From Nannocystis sp. RBIL2 (GTDB lineage: Bacteria; Myxococcota_A; Polyangia; Nannocystales; Nannocystaceae), in NCBI RefSeq assembly GCF_026626745.1, contig NZ_JAPNJW010000001.1, positions 2,278,001-2,342,000 of the forward strand: a stretch of DNA of 64,000 bases, in the 5' to 3' direction. Positions 28,009-44,788 of the stretch are shown here, piece by piece. Every line of letters begins with the position of its first letter. The stretch's first letter is position 1. Position numbers and translations under genes: made by a program. Under the pieces are notes generated by a model, which saw only the letters and a list, made by a program, of their open reading frames with translations, was not told the origin of the DNA and did not search any database.

Positions 28009-28611
28009 GTGACGCGAGCCCGGCCCACCGACACGAAGGCGCGGATCCACGCGGTCGCCCGCGAGCTGTTCATGCAGCAGGGCGCGCAGCAGACCAGCCT
28101 GCGCCAGATCGCCGACCGGCTCGGCATCACCAAGCCCGCGCTCTACTACCACTTCGACTCGCGCGAGGCGCTGGTCGCCAGCATGTTCGCGCCGCTCATC
28201 GCCGACATGGAGGCCCACCTCGCCGCGCTCGAGGCGGCCCCGCCGGCCGACCCGCGGGTCCTGCTCGGCGACCACTTCGACCTTCTCACGCGCCACCGCG
28301 ACCTCATCGTCATGCTGGTGCGCGACCTCAGCATCCTCGCCGAGCTCGATATGACCACGCGCATGTTCGGCTGGCGCCACCGCCTGACGACCCTGCTCAT
28401 CGGCCCCGCGCCGCCGCTCGAGGCCCGCGTGCGCGCAGTGGTCGCCATCGGCGGCATGGCCGACACCGCCGTCGAGTTCCCCGACGTGCCGATGGAGCGC
28501 ATCAAGCCCGCCGCAGTCGAGGCCGCCTGCGCCGCGCTCGGCCTGCCCCCTGCCCGCCCGGCCGCCGTCGCCAAGGTCAAGCCGAAGAGCCGCGCGCGCC
28601 GGGCGACCTGA
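28009..28611 (+). CDS. TetR-family transcriptional regulator
   Basis: A 200-residue protein with an N-terminal TetR helix-turn-helix (residues 8-54): RIHAVARELFMQQGAQQTSL, then IADRLGITKPALYYHFDSRE. A helical ligand-binding domain and a basic C-terminal tail (KVKPKSRARRAT) follow. The start is a GTG at 28009, immediately before the conserved domain. It is divergent from the FAD monooxygenase, and the palindrome at 27936-27951 sits between the two starts. The likely role is ligand-relieved repression of that gene and itself. Confidence 0.9.
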   Translation: MTRARPTDTKARIHAVARELFMQQGAQQTSLRQIADRLGITKPALYYHFDSREALVASMFAPLIADMEAHLAALEAAPPADPRVLLGDHFDLLTRHRDLIVMLVRDLSILAELDMTTRMFGWRHRLTTLLIGPAPPLEARVRAVVAIGGMADTAVEFPDVPMERIKPAAVEAACAALGLPPARPAAVAKVKPKSRARRAT

Positions 28612-28620
28612 AGCATCGCC

Positions 28621-28664
28621 CTGTCTCCGGAGTCATGTGCGAACGCGCATGTCCCCGGAGACAG
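28621..28664. terminator. Bidirectional hairpin between convergent genes, palindrome family
   Basis: Arms CTGTCTCCGG (28621-28630) and CCGGAGACAG (28655-28664), with an inner near-palindrome around ATGTGCG/CGCGCAT. It lies between the stops of the TetR gene and the convergent response regulator. The right half is itself a copy of the 14-mer (TGTCCCCGGAGACA), and two degenerate copies follow (from 28684 and 28699). Confidence 0.7.
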
Positions 28665-28731
28665 TTTATGATTGGCATGACATGACCCGAAGGACATGCC
28701 CCCAGAGACATCTCTTGCCCCGCCGAGGTCT

Positions 28732-29523
28732 TTATAGAAGATCGCCCTCGGGCAGGTCGATGCCTTCCTCGCGGCTGGACTCGTCCATGCGGCGGGCGCC
28801 CTCCATCAGCACCGCGGTGGTCGAGGTGCCGATCTGGTCGCGCATCTCGACCGGGAGGGCGCGGAACTCGAACTGGCCGGCGGACCAGCGCAGCGCGTGG
28901 TAGACGGCGTCGACGTGCAGCGCCTGCGGGCCCACGTCCATGACTGCGTCGACGATCCGGCCCTGCGACAGGAACAGGCGGCAGCGCTCGTCGGGCTCGC
29001 GGTGGTGCAATACCAAAAGGCCGGTCTTGCGCTCCATCTCGAGCAGGACCAGCAGCGAGGCGACGCCGATGTCCTCGAGGTTGCCGTTGAAGCCGCGCGC
29101 GCTCGAAGGGCCGACCTCGCGGATCTGGTCGCGCGTCTCGGCGTGCAGGTGCTGGCTGCGGCGCAGCACGCTGGCGACGCGGGCGGCCAGCTCCTCCGGG
29201 CGGAACGGCTTGGGCAAGTAGTCGTCGGCGCCGAGGCGGAACCCCTGCAGCTTGTCCTCGGCCGAGTCGAGCGCTGTGAGGAAGATGAACGGGGTCAGCG
29301 CGAGCCGCGGGCTGGCCCGCAGGCGCGCGACGAGGGTCCAGCCGCTCATGCCCGGCATCATGACGTCGGAGATGACGAGGTCCGGCGGGTCGGCCATGGC
29401 CTTGGCGAGCGCGACCGTGCCGTCGCTGGCGGTGGTCAGCGCGTACTCCTGATCGCGCAGCGCCGCCACGACGACGCGCTGAATCCAGGGGTCGTCGTCG
29501 ACGACCAAGATCTTGGCTGGCAT
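28732..29523 (-). CDS. Response regulator with C-terminal DUF4388 domain
   Basis: A 263-residue protein. The REC domain (1-125) has D10/D11, phospho-acceptor Asp53 (VISDVMMPGMSG) and Lys in LPKPFRPEE. The C-terminal DUF4388 (PATAN-like) domain (about 145-240) shows the usual LLVLLEMERKTGLLVLHHR and RLFLSQGRIVDAV. There is no DNA-binding domain. ATG 29523 has AGGAG 7 nt upstream; the longer reading from 29556 would overlap the preceding gene. It follows the giant hybrid kinase (stop at 29549) by 25 bp on the same strand, so the two are an operon and this is a likely phosphotransfer target of that kinase's HPt domain. Confidence 0.88.
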   Translation of the reverse strand: MPAKILVVDDDPWIQRVVVAALRDQEYALTTASDGTVALAKAMADPPDLVISDVMMPGMSGWTLVARLRASPRLALTPFIFLTALDSAEDKLQGFRLGADDYLPKPFRPEELAARVASVLRRSQHLHAETRDQIREVGPSSARGFNGNLEDIGVASLLVLLEMERKTGLLVLHHREPDERCRLFLSQGRIVDAVMDVGPQALHVDAVYHALRWSAGQFEFRALPVEMRDQIGTSTTAVLMEGARRMDESSREEGIDLPEGDLL

Positions 29524-29548
29524 GGCGGAGCTCCTGCTGGTTGGTTTG

Positions 29549-35872
<6,324 letters not shown>

Positions 35873-36358
35873 GCCCTGAGGATAATCCCTGGCGACCGCC
35901 GTGGTCGCGTCATTCGTGCCCGTCACGCGCAGAGGATCGCCGCGGCGCGGAGTCGAGCGCGACAATCGTCATTCCAGCAGGCTCAGCCGGCCGGCGATGC
36001 CTGCGCGGGTGCGACTGCGGCCACATCCTCGCACTGCCCGGACGCGCACCCGGCATTCCGCGGGTCGGCCGTGGTGTCGTCATTGCGAGAGTGTAACAGG
36101 TGTCCGCCGATTGGACGGACGTCGTCCCGGACACTCCGATCGACGGCGATCTTAGAACATGTCCTGAAAGACATATCCAGATGCGCCGGTCCAGTCATCA
36201 GGCCGTACCCCGCTCGAGCGCGCTCTCGACCTGTCTCATCGGACATACGGCATCACCCGAACGAACCCACGCCGACCGGCGTCTCGGGCTCGTGGGCCGG
36301 CGAACTCGACCGCGGGCCGGCGTCCCACTGCTGCGGCCACTCGGCTATCGTGCCCGAC
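35873..36358. other. Intergenic region between divergent genes, no gene seen
   Basis: This 486-bp stretch separates the hybrid kinase start and the DUF4832 lipoprotein start. It should contain both promoters. Two palindrome copies lie at 36159-36245. No short frame in it has a recognisable product. Confidence 0.55.
36159..36245. repeat. Two TGTC-N6-GACA copies upstream of the DUF4832 gene
   Basis: ATGTCCTGAAAGACAT (36159-36174) and TGTCTCATCGGACA (36232-36245), both in the gene-free region. Confidence 0.75.
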
Positions 36359-37969
36359 ATGTCGACGCGTCCCCGACCGCTCTCGCTGCTCCTGCTCGGC
36401 GCCCTGACCTCGTCCGCCTGCCAGGGCGGCGACGGCTCCACCGACGGATCGACGGGAGCCGCCACCGCCGCCACGGCGCAGCCGGCGACGGACGTCACGA
36501 GCACCGATCCGACCGACGGCCCCGCAGATCCCACCACCTCGACGAGCTCGACGACCACGACCTCCGGCCCGACGACCTCGACCTCGGTCGGCACCACCGA
36601 CGCGTCGACGACCACGAGCACCGCTCCCTCCGCGACCGACAGCGACACCGGCGCCTCCGGCCTCGCCTGCCCGCTCGGGGACGAGCCCGGCGTGCAGCAG
36701 CTCGCGCTCGCCCCGGCGCTGTTCGGCGCCGGCGACGACCCGTCGGACTCGCCGGCCTGCGCAATCGTCAACCCCGAGCGCGGCTTCCACGGCTTCACCA
36801 ACCTGCGCAACCTCGACGGCGGCATCCTGACGAACCACGGCAACAGCGGCTTCTCGGTCGTCTACGGCCAGGTGCTGCTGCCCGAGTATCGCGACGCCCC
36901 GCTCGACGCCGACGTGCTCGCCGAGATCGCCGCCAGCTTCGACCTCGTGCGCGAGCACGGCATGAAGGTCGTCCCGCGCTTCCATTACTCCAACGGCGAG
37001 GGCGAGCCCGACGCCGAGCTCGAGCGGATCCTCGAACACATCGAGCAGCTCACGCCGCTGCTGCAGGAGCACGCCGACGTGATCCTCACTTTGCAGGCCG
37101 GCTTCGTCGGTCTGTGGGGCGAGTGGCACGGCTCGATGCACGGCCTCGACGCGCCCGGTCCGCGCAAACAGATCCTCGACGCCCTGCTGGCCGCGTTGCC
37201 GCCCGAGCGGACCGTCTCGGTGCGCCGGCCCTCGTTCAAGCAGCAGGCCTACGGCGGCCCGTTGACCGCGGACACCGCCCACGACGGCAGCGCCATGGCC
37301 CGCGTCGGTCACGTCAATGACTGCTTCCTCGCCTCCGACGACGACTTCGGCACCTACCAGGAGCCCGGCGAGAAGGACTACGCGGTCGCCGACTCCGCGT
37401 TCGTGCCGGTCGGCGGCGAGACCTGCGCCGTGAATCCGCCGCGCTCGGAGTGCCCCTCGGCGCTGGCCGAGCTGGCGCTCCACCACTGGACGCACCTCAA
37501 TACCGCCTACAAGGTGGAGGTCCTGCAGAGCTGGCAACAGGACGGCTGCTACGCCGAGATCGCCTGCCGCCTCGGCTACCGCATCGCAGTGCCCGCGCTG
37601 CGCTGGTCGGGCAGCGGCGTGCCCGGCGGCGCGCTGCCGGTCGCGCTCGAGCTCGTCAACGACGGCTTCGCCGCGCCCGTCAACCCGCGCCCGCTGGTGC
37701 TCGTGTTCGACGGCCCGACGCGCGTCGACGTCCCCGCCGTCGACTTCGACCTGCGCACCCTGCAGCCCGGCGAGGCGCAGACCGTGTGCGTCGACGCCGT
37801 CCTGCCGGCCGACCTCCCGTCCGGGACGTACCGGATCGGCCTGCGCCTCGCCGATCCGGCCCCGAGCCTCGCGGGCGACCCGCGCCAGGCGATCCGCCTC
37901 GCCCACGACACCGGCGTCGAGTGGAATGACGGCGTCAACTGGTTCGAGGCGAGCTTCACCGTCGATTGA
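36359..37969 (+). CDS. DUF4874/DUF4832 lipoprotein
   Basis: A 536-residue protein with a lipoprotein signal (LLLLGALTSSAC) and a Thr/Ser-rich linker (about 25-100). A glycosidase-like barrel domain follows, typical of the DUF4874 plus DUF4832 pair: NPERGFHGFTNL, then EHGMKVVPRFHYSN and VGLWGEWHGS in order, then the C-terminal beta domain (PGEAQTVCVDAVLP, SGTYRIGLRLADP). Glu residues in GLWGEWHG are candidate catalytic acids, but the family has no proven activity that I know of. It is probably an outer-membrane enzyme acting on polysaccharide. The gene ends 46 bp before the stop of the convergent small lipoprotein gene, with a perfect hairpin between them. Confidence 0.85.
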   Translation: MSTRPRPLSLLLLGALTSSACQGGDGSTDGSTGAATAATAQPATDVTSTDPTDGPADPTTSTSSTTTTSGPTTSTSVGTTDASTTTSTAPSATDSDTGASGLACPLGDEPGVQQLALAPALFGAGDDPSDSPACAIVNPERGFHGFTNLRNLDGGILTNHGNSGFSVVYGQVLLPEYRDAPLDADVLAEIAASFDLVREHGMKVVPRFHYSNGEGEPDAELERILEHIEQLTPLLQEHADVILTLQAGFVGLWGEWHGSMHGLDAPGPRKQILDALLAALPPERTVSVRRPSFKQQAYGGPLTADTAHDGSAMARVGHVNDCFLASDDDFGTYQEPGEKDYAVADSAFVPVGGETCAVNPPRSECPSALAELALHHWTHLNTAYKVEVLQSWQQDGCYAEIACRLGYRIAVPALRWSGSGVPGGALPVALELVNDGFAAPVNPRPLVLVFDGPTRVDVPAVDFDLRTLQPGEAQTVCVDAVLPADLPSGTYRIGLRLADPAPSLAGDPRQAIRLAHDTGVEWNDGVNWFEASFTVD

Positions 37970-37985
37970 TCACACCTGCCTGAAA

Positions 37986-38009
37986 GGCCCTGTCCCGGCG
38001 GACAGGGCC
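37986..38009. terminator. Bidirectional terminator built on the palindrome
   Basis: Perfect 10-bp arms GGCCCTGTCC (37986-37995) and its complement (38000-38009) around a CGGC loop, between the stops of two convergent genes. The core TGTCCCGGCGGACA is a family member. Confidence 0.8.
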
Positions 38010-38014
38010 AAGAA

Positions 38015-38491
38015 TCACGGCAGCAGCGCGCCGGACGTCAGGTCGAAGGTGTACGGCATCGGCGAGTCGGCGCCGTTCAGGGTGATGTTGAACTTCCAGG
38101 CGCCGATCTTCTCCTGCATGCAGGCGAACAACGCGTCGTGCTTGAGCGTGCTGCGCTGCGGGTCGAAGGTGGTCTTCTTGACCTTGCCGTCGCCGTCGAC
38201 CACGATCGTCGCCTTGACCCGCCCGGTCGGCGCGTCGGGGGCCTTGCCTGCAGTGTCCTTGTAGCAGGCCACGATCTCGCCGGCGTGCGCCTCGACGTTG
38301 CGGTTGAAGTTGGCGACGTCGAGGTACGGCGACTCCTCCTCCTCGGCGGCCGCGGGCGCCTCGGCCTCGGCGGGCGCTGCCTTGTCGCCCGCGTCGGCGC
38401 TCGCCGGCGGGCTCGACTCCGCCTCCTTCTTGCAGCCGATTTGCAGGAGCAGGACCGAGGCGAGCGCGAGCCGGAGCGAGGGGGAAATCAT
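38015..38491 (-). CDS. Small lipoprotein with AgmX/TonB-C-like domain
   Basis: A 158-residue protein with a lipoprotein signal (LLLQIGC, lipobox QIGC) and an Ala/Glu-rich linker. The C-terminal domain of about 100 residues has the pattern of AgmX/PglI or TonB C-terminal repeats (VEAHAGEIVACYKD, VKATIVVDGDGKVKKTTFD, then LFACMQEKIGAWKF). In myxobacteria such domains recur in gliding and envelope proteins and bind peptides or other proteins. AGGA lies 7 nt upstream of the start. No specific role can be given. Confidence 0.75.
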   Translation of the reverse strand: MISPSLRLALASVLLLQIGCKKEAESSPPASADAGDKAAPAEAEAPAAAEEEESPYLDVANFNRNVEAHAGEIVACYKDTAGKAPDAPTGRVKATIVVDGDGKVKKTTFDPQRSTLKHDALFACMQEKIGAWKFNITLNGADSPMPYTFDLTSGALLP

Positions 38492-38630
38492 CGGTGGATC
38501 CTACTCCCCTTTTCGCGGGCGACGGAAGGCCCGCGGACGACCGTTCACGCCGCGCGCGCGGTCTTTTTCGCGCGGCTCGCCGGTGGTCTCCCGCCCCGGT
38601 GCCATGCAGAGGCTCGCCGACGGAGGACCT

Positions 38631-38658
38631 TCGGACATGTCCCGAGGGACATGTCCGA
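38631..38658 (-). terminator. Long palindrome at the kinase gene end
   Basis: Perfect 13-bp arms TCGGACATGTCCC (38631-38643) and its complement (38646-38658) with 2 central bases, directly abutting the stop codon of the kinase gene at 38659. The core TGTCCCGAGGGACA belongs to the dispersed palindrome family. There is no T-run. Confidence 0.7.
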
Positions 38659-40476
<1,818 letters not shown>

Positions 40477-40490
40477 CGCCCGGGATGCTA

Positions 40491-41696
40491 TCAGACCGGC
40501 GCCGCCGGCTCGCGCCCTGGGTGCGAATCCGCGAGCCCGGGCGGCAGCTCGCCGGACCACAGCGGCACCCCGCGCTCGCGCAGCGCCGCGGTCAACGCCG
40601 CGGCCTGCTCGCGCTGCCACGCCTCGGATCCCGCAGCCGCCCAGCGCGGGTCGGCGAACTCCTGCGTCGCGCCCTCGACCCCGTGCAGCACGTCGATGCG
40701 CACCGATCCCGCGCGCTCCGCCAGCGCGTCGGCCAGCGCGTCCACCGGTCCCGGCAGCAGCGGCTGCACGATCGCAAACGTGCGCAGCCCGGCCGCCTTG
40801 CAGGCCGCGAGCGCCGCCAGTCGGGCCGGGATGCTGCCCGCGCGCGGCTCGAAGTGGCGCCGGGCGGCGTCGTCGATCGTGGGGATCGAGATCCCCGCCC
40901 ACGCATTGGCGATCGCCGGCAAGATATCGAGGTCGCGCTCGATCAGCGCCGCGCGGGTCAAGAGCAGCACCCCCGCCTGCCACTGCGCGTCGCGCAGCGC
41001 CAGCAGCATGCGCCGCGTCAATTGCTGCCGGCGCTCGATCGCATGGTACGGGTCGCTGACCACCGCGCAGAACTTGATCGGCGCCGGCGGCACCGCCTTC
41101 AGCTCGGCCGCCAGCACCTCGGGCGCGTTGACCCGCACGTCGACGTACGAGCCCCACGGCGCCGGCGCAAGGCCCAGCAGCGCCCGCGTCTCGGCCACGT
41201 GCGACTGCGCGTAGCAGAACTTGCAGCCGATCAGGCAGCCCACGTACGGCGTCACGGTGTAGTAGCGGCCGCCCTCGGCGCGCTCGAGCAGGCGCTCGAC
41301 CGTCACCGGGCGCACGCGCGCGCCTGGCTCGTCACCTGTCTCTTCGGCCATCTCCGCGTCGTGGGCCAGCGCCGCCAGCACCGCCTCCTCGCGGGCCGCC
41401 GCGGCCGTCGCCACCGCGCGGCAGACCGCGACCCCGAGCGCGCGCCCGTCGGCCGCGACCGCCGCGTCGAAGCGGTACGACAGCCCGAGCCGGCGCGTCT
41501 GCACCGCGCTGCGGCGGCCGGGGATCAGGCGCGCGACCTCGACGTGGACGCGCGTCCCGCCTGTCTCGAAGGTCAGGCGCGGCCCGCACTCGGTGGTGAC
41601 CTCGACGAGGCGCAGCCCCGGCGCCAGCTCGTCGCCGGGGGCAAGGCCGCCGACGAGCGCGCGCAGGTGGACCTCGAGGTCGCGGGCGCCGGGCAT
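40491..41696 (-). CDS. Radical SAM protein, spore photoproduct lyase-like
   Basis: A 401-residue protein. The cluster motif C-x3-C-x2-C (GCLIGCKFCYAQ, near residues 153-160) sits after an unusual N-terminal extension of about 150 residues. The core domain (about 145-330) shows SPL-like features (FCAVVSDPYHAIERRQQLTRRML, LLLTRAALIERDLDIL, GISIPTIDDAARRHFEPRAGS). Such proteins use S-adenosylmethionine and a 4Fe-4S cluster; SPL-like members outside spore formers have unknown substrates. The extension carries VHVEVARLIPGRRS and AVATAAAAREEAVLAAL and is not recognised. A palindrome half-site (CCTGTCTC) falls in the gene around 41336 and another around 41570. Confidence 0.82.
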   Translation of the reverse strand: MPGARDLEVHLRALVGGLAPGDELAPGLRLVEVTTECGPRLTFETGGTRVHVEVARLIPGRRSAVQTRRLGLSYRFDAAVAADGRALGVAVCRAVATAAAAREEAVLAALAHDAEMAEETGDEPGARVRPVTVERLLERAEGGRYYTVTPYVGCLIGCKFCYAQSHVAETRALLGLAPAPWGSYVDVRVNAPEVLAAELKAVPPAPIKFCAVVSDPYHAIERRQQLTRRMLLALRDAQWQAGVLLLTRAALIERDLDILPAIANAWAGISIPTIDDAARRHFEPRAGSIPARLAALAACKAAGLRTFAIVQPLLPGPVDALADALAERAGSVRIDVLHGVEGATQEFADPRWAAAGSEAWQREQAAALTAALRERGVPLWSGELPPGLADSHPGREPAAPV

Positions 41697-41729
41697 CGCA
41701 ACTCCGGCCTATACCACGACGCCGCGCGC

Positions 41730-43610
41730 TCACGGCAGGCCGACGACCCCGCCGATCCGCCGCGGGTCGGCGGCGCCGTACTGATTGCCGCTCAGCGGGT
41801 ACGTCACCACCGCCTGGACCGCGCCGATGTCCCGCACGTCGACGAACGCGTAGCCGAGGCGCTCCAGCGCCGCCCGCACCGACCCGGTGAAGCCGGCCTC
41901 GATCTCGGTGTCCGCCGAGCTGCTCGCGCTGCCCAGCGCGATCCGCGGCGCCGCGATCGACGACTGCAGCGAGCGCCGGTGATCGATCAAGTTGAGCGTC
42001 ACCTGCAGCAGCGCGCTGATGATGCCGGTCCCGCCCGGCGAGCCGTAGGCGGCCACCAGCTCGCCGTCGAGGAACAGCATCATCGGCGAGATGCTGGCGC
42101 GCGGGCGCTTGCCCGGCGCGACGTCGTTGGCCCCCGGATCGTAAGGCGCGCTGCTGGCCCGCGGCTCGTCGTTGAAGCTCGTCAGCTGATTGTTGAGCAT
42201 GAAGCCGAAGCCCGGGACCATCAGGCCGGTGCCCCACAGCCGCTCGATCGTGCTCGACACGCTGACCGCGTTGCCGTCCTCGTCGATCACCGTGAAGTGC
42301 GTGGTGTCGGCGCCCTCGCTCTCCGCGCTGGCCGTCAGCGTCGTCAGCGCCTGAGCGAGCCCCGGCGGCCCCGGCTGGAACGGCCGCGGATCGCCGGCCG
42401 AGACGCGCTTGCGTCGCCTGCCGGCGGTGATCAGCGCCGAGCGCGAATCGAGGTAGTCCGGATCCAGGAGCCCCGCCGCGGGCACGTACGCGTGGTCTGG
42501 ATCGCCGAGCCACAGGGCGCGGTCGGCGAAGGCGAGTCGCATCGCCTCCATCATCACGTTCAGGGTCGCGGTGGCGCCGAACTCGAACCCCTCGCCGCCG
42601 AGCTCGAAGCGCGCGAGCATCCCCAGCATCTGCAGCACCGCCACCCCGCCGGAAGACGGCGGCGGCGTCGTCACCACCTCGTAGCCGCGGTAGCTGCGGA
42701 CGAGCGGCCTGCGCGTGCGTACCTCGTAGGCCTCGAGGTCGGCGCAGGTCATGCGGCCCTTGCCGCCGGCGTTGTCCGAGCGCGTGGCCAGCTGGGTCGC
42801 CACGATCGCCCGGGCGATCCCCGCCGCGTGATCGCAGTCGTAGAACGCGGCGAGGCCGTGCTGCTGGATCAGCGCGAAGGTCCGCGCCAGGTCCGCCTGG
42901 ACCAGCAGGTCGCCCTCGGCGAGGGCGTTGCCGCCCGGGCGGAACAGCTTGCGCGCCTCGTCGTAGGCCGCGTCGCCGAGCTCGAGCTCGAGCCGCTCCG
43001 AACCTGTCTCTTCAGCCAGGCGCTTGCTGACCTTGAAGCCCTGGCCGGCGGCCGCGAGCGCCGGCTCGAGCATTTCACCGAGGCTGCGCGTGCCGTACCG
43101 CTGCAGCGCGTACGCCATGCCCTTCAGCGCCCCCGGCACCCCGACCGCGTAGCCGCTCGACGACTTGACCTCGGCCGAGTGATCGCCGGCGAACATCTTC
43201 GGCGTCGCCCCGGCCGGCGCAGTCTCGCGAAAATCGACGACGACCGTCTCTTCCGGCGCCCAGCCGGCCAGGTGGATCATCATGAACCCGCCGCCGCCGA
43301 GCCCCGACGACTGCGGCTCGACGACGTTGAGCACGAAATGCACCGCCACCGCTGCGTCGATCGCGTTGCCGCCAGCCGCGAGGATCGACGCGCCGGCCTC
43401 GGCAGCCAGCCGCTCGGTCGTCGTCACCACGCCGCCGTGGAACGCCGGGCTGGGACCTGCAATCGGCGCGCTCGCGTCGTCGGGCAGGATGGCGTCCGGC
43501 AGCGCCTCGGCGGCGTCGCCCGCCCCGACGCACCCGCCGGCCGCCGCGAGCCCGATTGCGAGCGCGGCGCGGCGACTATGCACATAGTGGCCGAGAGCAC
43601 GTATCGACAT
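41730..43610 (-). CDS. ggt: Gamma-glutamyltransferase, possible lipoprotein
   Basis: A 626-residue protein of the Ntn-hydrolase family. The large subunit region includes VTTTERLAAEAGASILAAGG and the substrate-binding motif GLGGGGFMMIHL. Autocleavage should occur before the nucleophile Thr in DTTHFTVIDEDGNAVS, around residue 436, generating the small subunit, which contains GFMLNNQLTSF and the GSPGG motif. It transfers or hydrolyses gamma-glutamyl groups (glutathione and related peptides) in the periplasm. The N-terminus is a signal sequence ending AAGGC, compatible with a lipid anchor though the lipobox is weak. The start at 43610 has GGAGG 8 nt upstream. No operon partner is seen. Confidence 0.88.
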   Translation of the reverse strand: MSIRALGHYVHSRRAALAIGLAAAGGCVGAGDAAEALPDAILPDDASAPIAGPSPAFHGGVVTTTERLAAEAGASILAAGGNAIDAAVAVHFVLNVVEPQSSGLGGGGFMMIHLAGWAPEETVVVDFRETAPAGATPKMFAGDHSAEVKSSSGYAVGVPGALKGMAYALQRYGTRSLGEMLEPALAAAGQGFKVSKRLAEETGSERLELELGDAAYDEARKLFRPGGNALAEGDLLVQADLARTFALIQQHGLAAFYDCDHAAGIARAIVATQLATRSDNAGGKGRMTCADLEAYEVRTRRPLVRSYRGYEVVTTPPPSSGGVAVLQMLGMLARFELGGEGFEFGATATLNVMMEAMRLAFADRALWLGDPDHAYVPAAGLLDPDYLDSRSALITAGRRRKRVSAGDPRPFQPGPPGLAQALTTLTASAESEGADTTHFTVIDEDGNAVSVSSTIERLWGTGLMVPGFGFMLNNQLTSFNDEPRASSAPYDPGANDVAPGKRPRASISPMMLFLDGELVAAYGSPGGTGIISALLQVTLNLIDHRRSLQSSIAAPRIALGSASSSADTEIEAGFTGSVRAALERLGYAFVDVRDIGAVQAVVTYPLSGNQYGAADPRRIGGVVGLP

Positions 43611-43940
43611 ACACCGTCCCTCCCGCGACCGCGCGCGCCGGGCTCGCGCGCCGCGGGCCCGCCCAACTTTGACACGCGTCGTCGCAGTCGCCGCCGCGGA
43701 CCGTGCGTCAGTTGGCACGTGCCAGCGCTGGCGCGCGCCACTTGCCGCGATCGTGTGGTGGATGCCACGCCCGCTCGGTCGCCGCCGACATTCGCGGCCG
43801 CGAACGCGTGAGCCTCTCGACAACGGCGCACGTCCGCGAAGACCCTACGCAAGACCACCTCTGCGCCGATCTCCCGGCGGCAGCGTGGCGCGCGGCGACC
43901 CTGCCACCGCGCCCACCGCTCGCCTACCTCGCCCCGCGCC
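43611..43940. other. Gene-free stretch between GGT and DJ-1/PfpI genes
   Basis: 330 bp, holding the GGT ribosome site and presumably its promoter near 43650-43700. The frames across it are arginine- and proline-rich with no motif, as expected of shadow frames. Confidence 0.5.
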
Positions 43941-44630
43941 TCAAGCCAGGGCCTGCGCCGCGTCCGCCGGCGCCGCTGCGCTCATCAATGCCAGCGCGCG
44001 CTCGGTCAGCGCCGGCCCGGCCTGCTCCGGCGTGCCCGCGGCGAACGGCGGAGCAGGGTCGTACTCCATCATCAGTTGCACGAGCCGGGCGGTCTCCTCG
44101 CCGCGCAGCTGGGCCAGCAGCGTCAGGCCGAAGTCGATGCCGGCAGTGACGCCGCCGCCGGAGATCCGGTTGCGATCGACGACGACGCGCTGCTTGACCG
44201 GGACGGCCCCGAGCGCCGGCAACGCGTCGTGCAGCGCCCAGTGCGTGGTCGATCGATAGCCCTGCAGCAGCCCGGCGGCCCCGAGGATCAGCGCGCCCGA
44301 GCACACCGAAGTCACGCTCCCGGCCCGCGCGCCGCGGTCGGCCAGGAACGCCAGCACCTCGGGGTCTTTCATCACCGCGAAGGTGCCGAAGCCGCCGGGC
44401 ACGAACAGCACGTCGAGGTCGCGCGGGCAGTCTGCCAGGGTGCAGGTCGGCAGCAGCTGCGCGCCCGAATCGCTCTCGACCGGCGCCAGCGTCTTGGCGA
44501 CCAGATGGGTGGTGCCCGCCCAGGCGAGCACCGACTGCGGCCCGATCAAATCGAGCATCGTGAAGCCAGGGTACAGCAGCATGGCGATGGACAGCGGATC
44601 GATCCCGGGGAGGGTCAGCGTGGAACTCAT
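43941..44630 (-). CDS. DJ-1/PfpI-family protein (isonitrile hydratase-like)
   Basis: A 229-residue protein of the class I glutamine amidotransferase-like superfamily. Motifs are IAMLLYPGFTMLDLIGPQSVL at the N-terminus, VLFVPGGFGTFAV, and the nucleophile elbow VTSVCSGALILGAAGLL with Cys110. The C-terminal part is helical and has no AraC-type DNA-binding domain, so this is the stand-alone type resembling isonitrile hydratase (InhA of Pseudomonas) rather than a regulator. The substrate is unproven. The start at 44630 is the only in-frame ATG near the conserved N-terminus. Confidence 0.82.
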   Translation of the reverse strand: MSSTLTLPGIDPLSIAMLLYPGFTMLDLIGPQSVLAWAGTTHLVAKTLAPVESDSGAQLLPTCTLADCPRDLDVLFVPGGFGTFAVMKDPEVLAFLADRGARAGSVTSVCSGALILGAAGLLQGYRSTTHWALHDALPALGAVPVKQRVVVDRNRISGGGVTAGIDFGLTLLAQLRGEETARLVQLMMEYDPAPPFAAGTPEQAGPALTERALALMSAAAPADAAQALA

Positions 44631-44788
44631 GCCATCACGGTCCCACTCGCGGCGCCGCGCGACAAGTGGCGCGAACGCCAAACACCGCTCACTTCTCGCC
44701 ACGCCGCGCCGATCCGTCGCACCCCACCCATTTCGACCCGACATGAGGTATGCATACCGGCACGACGACGAGCGCCGCGCCTTTGCCA